NCBI RefSeq assembly: GCF_030817075.1
Contig: NZ_JAUSYU010000001.1
Coordinates: forward strand, 806,001 to 870,000
Reading direction: 5' to 3'
Length of the DNA: 64,000 nucleotides
Origin: Arthrobacter sp. V1I9
GTDB lineage: Bacteria > Actinomycetota > Actinomycetes > Actinomycetales > Micrococcaceae
The position numbers and the translations under genes are program-made. The notes beneath the pieces were generated by a model. It saw only the letters and a list, made by a program, of their open reading frames with translations. It was not told the origin of the DNA and ran no database searches. This document shows positions 61,563-64,000 of this stretch, in pieces; the first letter of the stretch is position 1, and each line of letters opens with the position of its first letter.

Positions 61563-62363
61563 GTGAGAGTCGCCTCCGGGCAGTTCAGCGCCGGCAGGGA
61601 ACCCCAGCGGAACCTGCTGCACATCGGGCGGCTGATGGAAGCTGCCGCCCTTGGTAACGCGGATCTGCTGGTGCTTCCGGAATCCAGCCTCTATGCCAGC
61701 GCCGAACCTGCGGGCGTCCTCGCGGAAGTGGCCGAGCCCTTGGACGGTCCCTTCATCGGCGGTATCGCGGCACTTGCAAAGGCGCTCCGCCTTCCGGTGG
61801 TGGTGGGCACCGCGGAGGCCAACCCCAACGGCCTTCCCTACAACACACTGGTGGCCATCGACGCCAGGGGCGCAGTGGAGGGTACGTACCGCAAAATCCA
61901 CCTCTACGACGCCTTCGGCTACCGCGAAAGCGACGGAACCAGCAAGGGCACCATCGGCCAGCCGGATCTGCTCTCCTATGGCCAGCTTCGCCTGGGCATG
62001 CTCACCTGCTACGACCTGAGGTTCCCTGAGAGCGCGCGCTACCTGGTGGACGCCGGAGCCAACGTCCTGCTGCTGCCGTCCATGTGGATCGTGGGTCCCG
62101 GGAAAGAAGACCACTTCATGACCCTCGTGCGTGCCCGCGCCATCGAGAACACCTCGTACGTGGTGACTGCCAACCAGTGCGGTCCGCTCGCTACGGCCTA
62201 CTCGATTGTGGTGGATCCGTTCGGGGTGGTCATCGCCAATGCCGGCGAAGCGCCGCGAGTGGTGTTTGCCGAACTCGAACCTGAACGGATCGCGGCTGTG
62301 CGGACCCGCGTCCCATCCCTCCGGAACCGTCGTTTCCGGGTGGTCCCCGGGGACAAGGAATGA
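61563..62363 (+). CDS. Carbon-nitrogen hydrolase (nitrilase superfamily)
   Basis: 266 residues from GTG 61563 (AGGAGGG upstream). The Glu-Lys-Cys triad is visible: Glu in LVLPESSLY, Lys in YRKIHLYDAFGYRESDG, Cys in LTCYDLRFPESARYL. It hydrolyses a carboxamide, as do omega-amidases and formamidase-like members (Nit2/DCP type). It lies 107 bases upstream of the gamma-glutamyl-GABA hydrolase gene, which suggests a shared role in amide or polyamine breakdown. Confidence 0.9.
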   Translation: MRVASGQFSAGREPQRNLLHIGRLMEAAALGNADLLVLPESSLYASAEPAGVLAEVAEPLDGPFIGGIAALAKALRLPVVVGTAEANPNGLPYNTLVAIDARGAVEGTYRKIHLYDAFGYRESDGTSKGTIGQPDLLSYGQLRLGMLTCYDLRFPESARYLVDAGANVLLLPSMWIVGPGKEDHFMTLVRARAIENTSYVVTANQCGPLATAYSIVVDPFGVVIANAGEAPRVVFAELEPERIAAVRTRVPSLRNRRFRVVPGDKE

Positions 62364-62470
62364 GCCAGGAAGTGTGATCGTCTCGACACCTGGAATTGAC
62401 ACTGACGAAACATTCCGGGCCTCCTGCGGCCCTAAAATTGAGGCAGTCAGATTTTCCTGGAGGGACCCTA

Positions 62471-63286
62471 GTGCACACCACCGACGCCGCGATGAAACCA
62501 GTCATCGGACTCACCACGTACCTTGAAGAGGCGCGCACCGATGGTTGCGGCACGGTCAGTGCGGCCTTCCTGCCCGAGACGTACCTGAAGCCCATCATCG
62601 CCGCGGGCGGCATGCCCATCCTCCTGCCGCCGCAGCCGGTGCTGGAGGGCATGATCGAACAGCTCGTGAACCGGCTCGACGGCCTGATTGTTCCCGGCGG
62701 CTGGGATGTCGACCCGGCCCTCTACGGCCAGGAAGCCCACCCCGCAACTGACGAGCCCCGCCCGAAGCGTGACGCCTGGGAGCAGGCCCTGATCAAGGAA
62801 GCCATCCGCCAGGACGTCCCGCTGCTATGCATCTGCCGGGGCGAGCAGCTGCTGAACGTCACGCTCGGCGGCAGCCTGCACCAGCACCTGCCTGACGTGA
62901 TCGGCAACGGCCAGTACCAGCCCGGCGGCTACAACTTCAATAGGATCCCCGTGGAAATCAAGCCGGGTTCCCGGCTTGAACAGTTGATCGGCGCCAACCC
63001 CGGGCCCGTGCCGGTTTCCCACCACCAGGCCGTGGACAAGCTCGGGCACGGGCTTGTGGCTGCCGCGTGGAGCGAGGACCAGGTGGTGGAAGCCATCGAA
63101 TACCCCGCAAGCACCTTCACCATGGGCATCCAGTGGCACCCGGAGGAGCTGCCCGAGGACTTCGGCCTCTTCCGCGGGTTCGTCGAAGCAGCCCGCCGAA
63201 AGTTCCTGTCCCGGCTCCTGCCGGCCTCGCCGTCGTCGGTCTCTGCGGAGCTCAACGCCAGCCTTGCCGGGCCGCAGCTCCGGTAG
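62471..63286 (+). CDS. puuD: Gamma-glutamyl-gamma-aminobutyrate hydrolase family protein
   Basis: 271 residues from GTG 62471 (GGAGGGACC upstream). Class I glutamine amidotransferase-like hydrolase: MKPVIGLTTYLE, DGLIVPGGWDVDP, nucleophile Cys in LLCICRGEQLLNVTLGG, and WHPEE with His and Glu of the triad. PuuD frees GABA from gamma-glutamyl-GABA in putrescine breakdown. The rest of the Puu pathway is not seen here; a related peptidase on another gamma-glutamyl amide is possible. A terminator follows. Confidence 0.88.
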   Translation: MHTTDAAMKPVIGLTTYLEEARTDGCGTVSAAFLPETYLKPIIAAGGMPILLPPQPVLEGMIEQLVNRLDGLIVPGGWDVDPALYGQEAHPATDEPRPKRDAWEQALIKEAIRQDVPLLCICRGEQLLNVTLGGSLHQHLPDVIGNGQYQPGGYNFNRIPVEIKPGSRLEQLIGANPGPVPVSHHQAVDKLGHGLVAAAWSEDQVVEAIEYPASTFTMGIQWHPEELPEDFGLFRGFVEAARRKFLSRLLPASPSSVSAELNASLAGPQLR

Positions 63287-63329
63287 GGCAGCCACCCTGC
63301 CCCGCAAGAGGCTGCAACAGATCCCAGGG

Positions 63330-63372
63330 ACCACCCCGAAACAGCGCGAAAAGCGCTTTGTTTCGCGGTGGT
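63330..63372 (+). terminator. Terminator after the PuuD-like gene
   Basis: ACCACCCCGAAACAGCGC pairs, with a mismatch, with GCGCTTTGTTTCGCGGTGGT, followed by TTTCTGT. Confidence 0.85.
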
Positions 63373-63400
63373 TTTCTGTGTCAATGCCTTGCGGACAACA

Positions 63401-63416
63401 ACTAAGCATGCTTAGT
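63401..63416. promoter_or_regulatory. 16-bp perfect palindrome ACTAAGCATGCTTAGT
   Basis: 57 bases before the leader ORF of the YbdK gene. The layout suits a MarR- or TetR-type operator near a promoter; the regulator is not encoded in this window. Confidence 0.55.
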
Positions 63417-63472
63417 ATGTTTGGACGATGAGGTTAAGCCAAACGCTTCAAGGTTTGAACCAAGGAGCAATC

Positions 63473-63556
63473 ATGGCCTCTAACTGCAAGCAACTTCCTC
63501 CTGTCCCAGGACGCCTTCCCCGTAAGGGAAGTGCCCGATCCCAGGGGCTGCGGTAA
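63473..63556 (+). CDS. 27-residue upstream ORF coupled to YbdK
   Basis: ATG 63473 follows AAGGAG at ideal spacing. The peptide begins MASNCKQLPPVPGRLPRKGS and ends at TAA, whose last A starts the YbdK ATG (TAATG). YbdK has no ribosome binding site of its own, so its translation probably depends on this ORF. It could also be the relic of a longer gene. Confidence 0.5.
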   Translation: MASNCKQLPPVPGRLPRKGSARSQGLR

Positions 63557-64000
63557 TGCGCCGGGTAGGAGTTGAGGAGGAGTTCCTCATTGTTGACTGC
63601 GTTGACGGGCATGCCGTGCCGCTGGGCGAATTGCTGGATCGCCTGAACGATGACGACGGTCTCAGCAGTGAGATGAAACAAGAGCAGATCGAAACCTGCA
63701 CGCTACCGAGGACCACTCTCGACGAGCTGGCCCAGGACATCACAGCGCGCCGGGCGAGCGCCGATTCCGCCGCGCGTTCAGCAGGGGCGCGTGCCGTCGC
63801 CCTTGCCACGTCGCCCCTGCCGGTGCAGTCCACCGCCACCCCCGGGCTGCGGTACCAGCGGATGATCCAGAGGTTCGGACTGACCGCGATCGAGCAGCTT
63901 ACCTGCGGCTGCCACGTGCATGTGGAGGTCGAGTCGGACGAGGAAGGCGTCGCCGTCCTGGACCGGATCCGGATCTGGCTTCCCGTACTGTTGGCTCTCA
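63556..64000 (+). CDS. YbdK-type carboxylate-amine ligase (3' end outside window)
   Basis: 148 codons are visible. MRRVGVEEEFLIVD carries the acidic ATP/metal motif of the GCS2 family, KQEQIETCT and GCHVHVEVESDEEGV follow, and the sequence runs off the right end at WLPVLLAL. The family joins an amino acid to a carboxylate with ATP; YbdK has weak glutamate-cysteine ligase activity and EgtA uses it in ergothioneine synthesis. A broken relative lies at 22958-23751. Reading ATG 63556 overlaps the stop of the upstream ORF. Confidence 0.85.
   Translation, partial: MRRVGVEEEFLIVDCVDGHAVPLGELLDRLNDDDGLSSEMKQEQIETCTLPRTTLDELAQDITARRASADSAARSAGARAVALATSPLPVQSTATPGLRYQRMIQRFGLTAIEQLTCGCHVHVEVESDEEGVAVLDRIRIWLPVLLAL

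Overview
The window is high-GC DNA from an actinobacterium, most likely a soil Arthrobacter/Pseudarthrobacter-type member of the Micrococcaceae. The grounds are GC-rich third positions, many GTG/TTG starts with strong purine-rich ribosome binding sites, several GAF-ANTAR regulators, SARP and DtxR-type regulation, an LAxTG wall-sorting signal, and YbdK/EgtA-like ligases. I saw no rRNA, tRNA, CRISPR array, phage or intact insertion sequence. The assignment to a genus is inference.

Layout. 1-3.0 kb: secreted proteins (a GH26-like protein cut by the window edge, a CAP/SCP protein, a spherulin-4-like lipoprotein). 3.3-7.3 kb: small zinc-ribbon and primase-tail-like proteins, then a first signalling group (an Hpt-like protein without its histidine, GAF-ANTAR, NmrA-like reductase, GAF protein). 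7.4-14.6 kb: two large secreted FG-GAP repeat proteins that share an unnamed domain, flanking an acyltransferase. 15-17 kb: an unknown protein, an ArsR-ANTAR fusion regulator and a tiny membrane protein. 17.1-21 kb: a siderophore ABC operon behind an iron-box-like site, whose ATPase lacks Walker A. 21-24.7 kb: a second signalling group (two GAF-ANTAR proteins, a small protein resembling the N terminus of the first group's GAF protein, a second His-less Hpt) interrupted by a wrecked YbdK gene. 24.7-26.3 kb: signal peptidase I behind a short upstream ORF, and a repeat-rich secreted protein. 26.3-31.8 kb: two two-component systems, one OmpR type and one pairing a NarL-type kinase with a SARP-receiver fusion. 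32.5-40.2 kb: a fibronectin-type surface protein and a copper group (YcnI-like, CopD-CtaG fusion, Tat-exported multicopper oxidase). 40.3-47.3 kb: an O-acyltransferase, an FbpABC-type iron transporter with an iron box, and an SDR. 47.3-47.9 kb: gene relics. 48-51.3 kb: a pair of repeat-rich surface proteins, one with a sortase signal. 51.6-54.2 kb: an RsbQ-like hydrolase overlapping a PAS-GGDEF-EAL protein. 54.3-59.1 kb: STAS-like, MFS, lipase, LssY_C and METTL7-like genes. 59.3-61.3 kb: a TasA/SipW-type secreted protein and an Ig-like secreted protein separated by a predicted structured RNA. 61.5-64 kb: nitrilase, PuuD-like hydrolase and an intact YbdK cut by the window end.

Themes. The window is rich in envelope and surface proteins and in sensors. 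Iron (two ABC systems with DtxR-type boxes) and copper (YcnI, CopD-CtaG, multicopper oxidase) are handled by compact neighbouring operons. The two signalling groups contain the same gene classes, and each has a 17-bp inverted repeat CGAGTA-N5-TACTCG nearby; a third, slightly imperfect copy lies between the acyltransferase and the larger FG-GAP gene. At least three loci are decaying (YbdK copy, alcohol dehydrogenase tail, DUF2975/XRE pair), and two further genes look damaged (siderophore ATPase, SARP 5' end).
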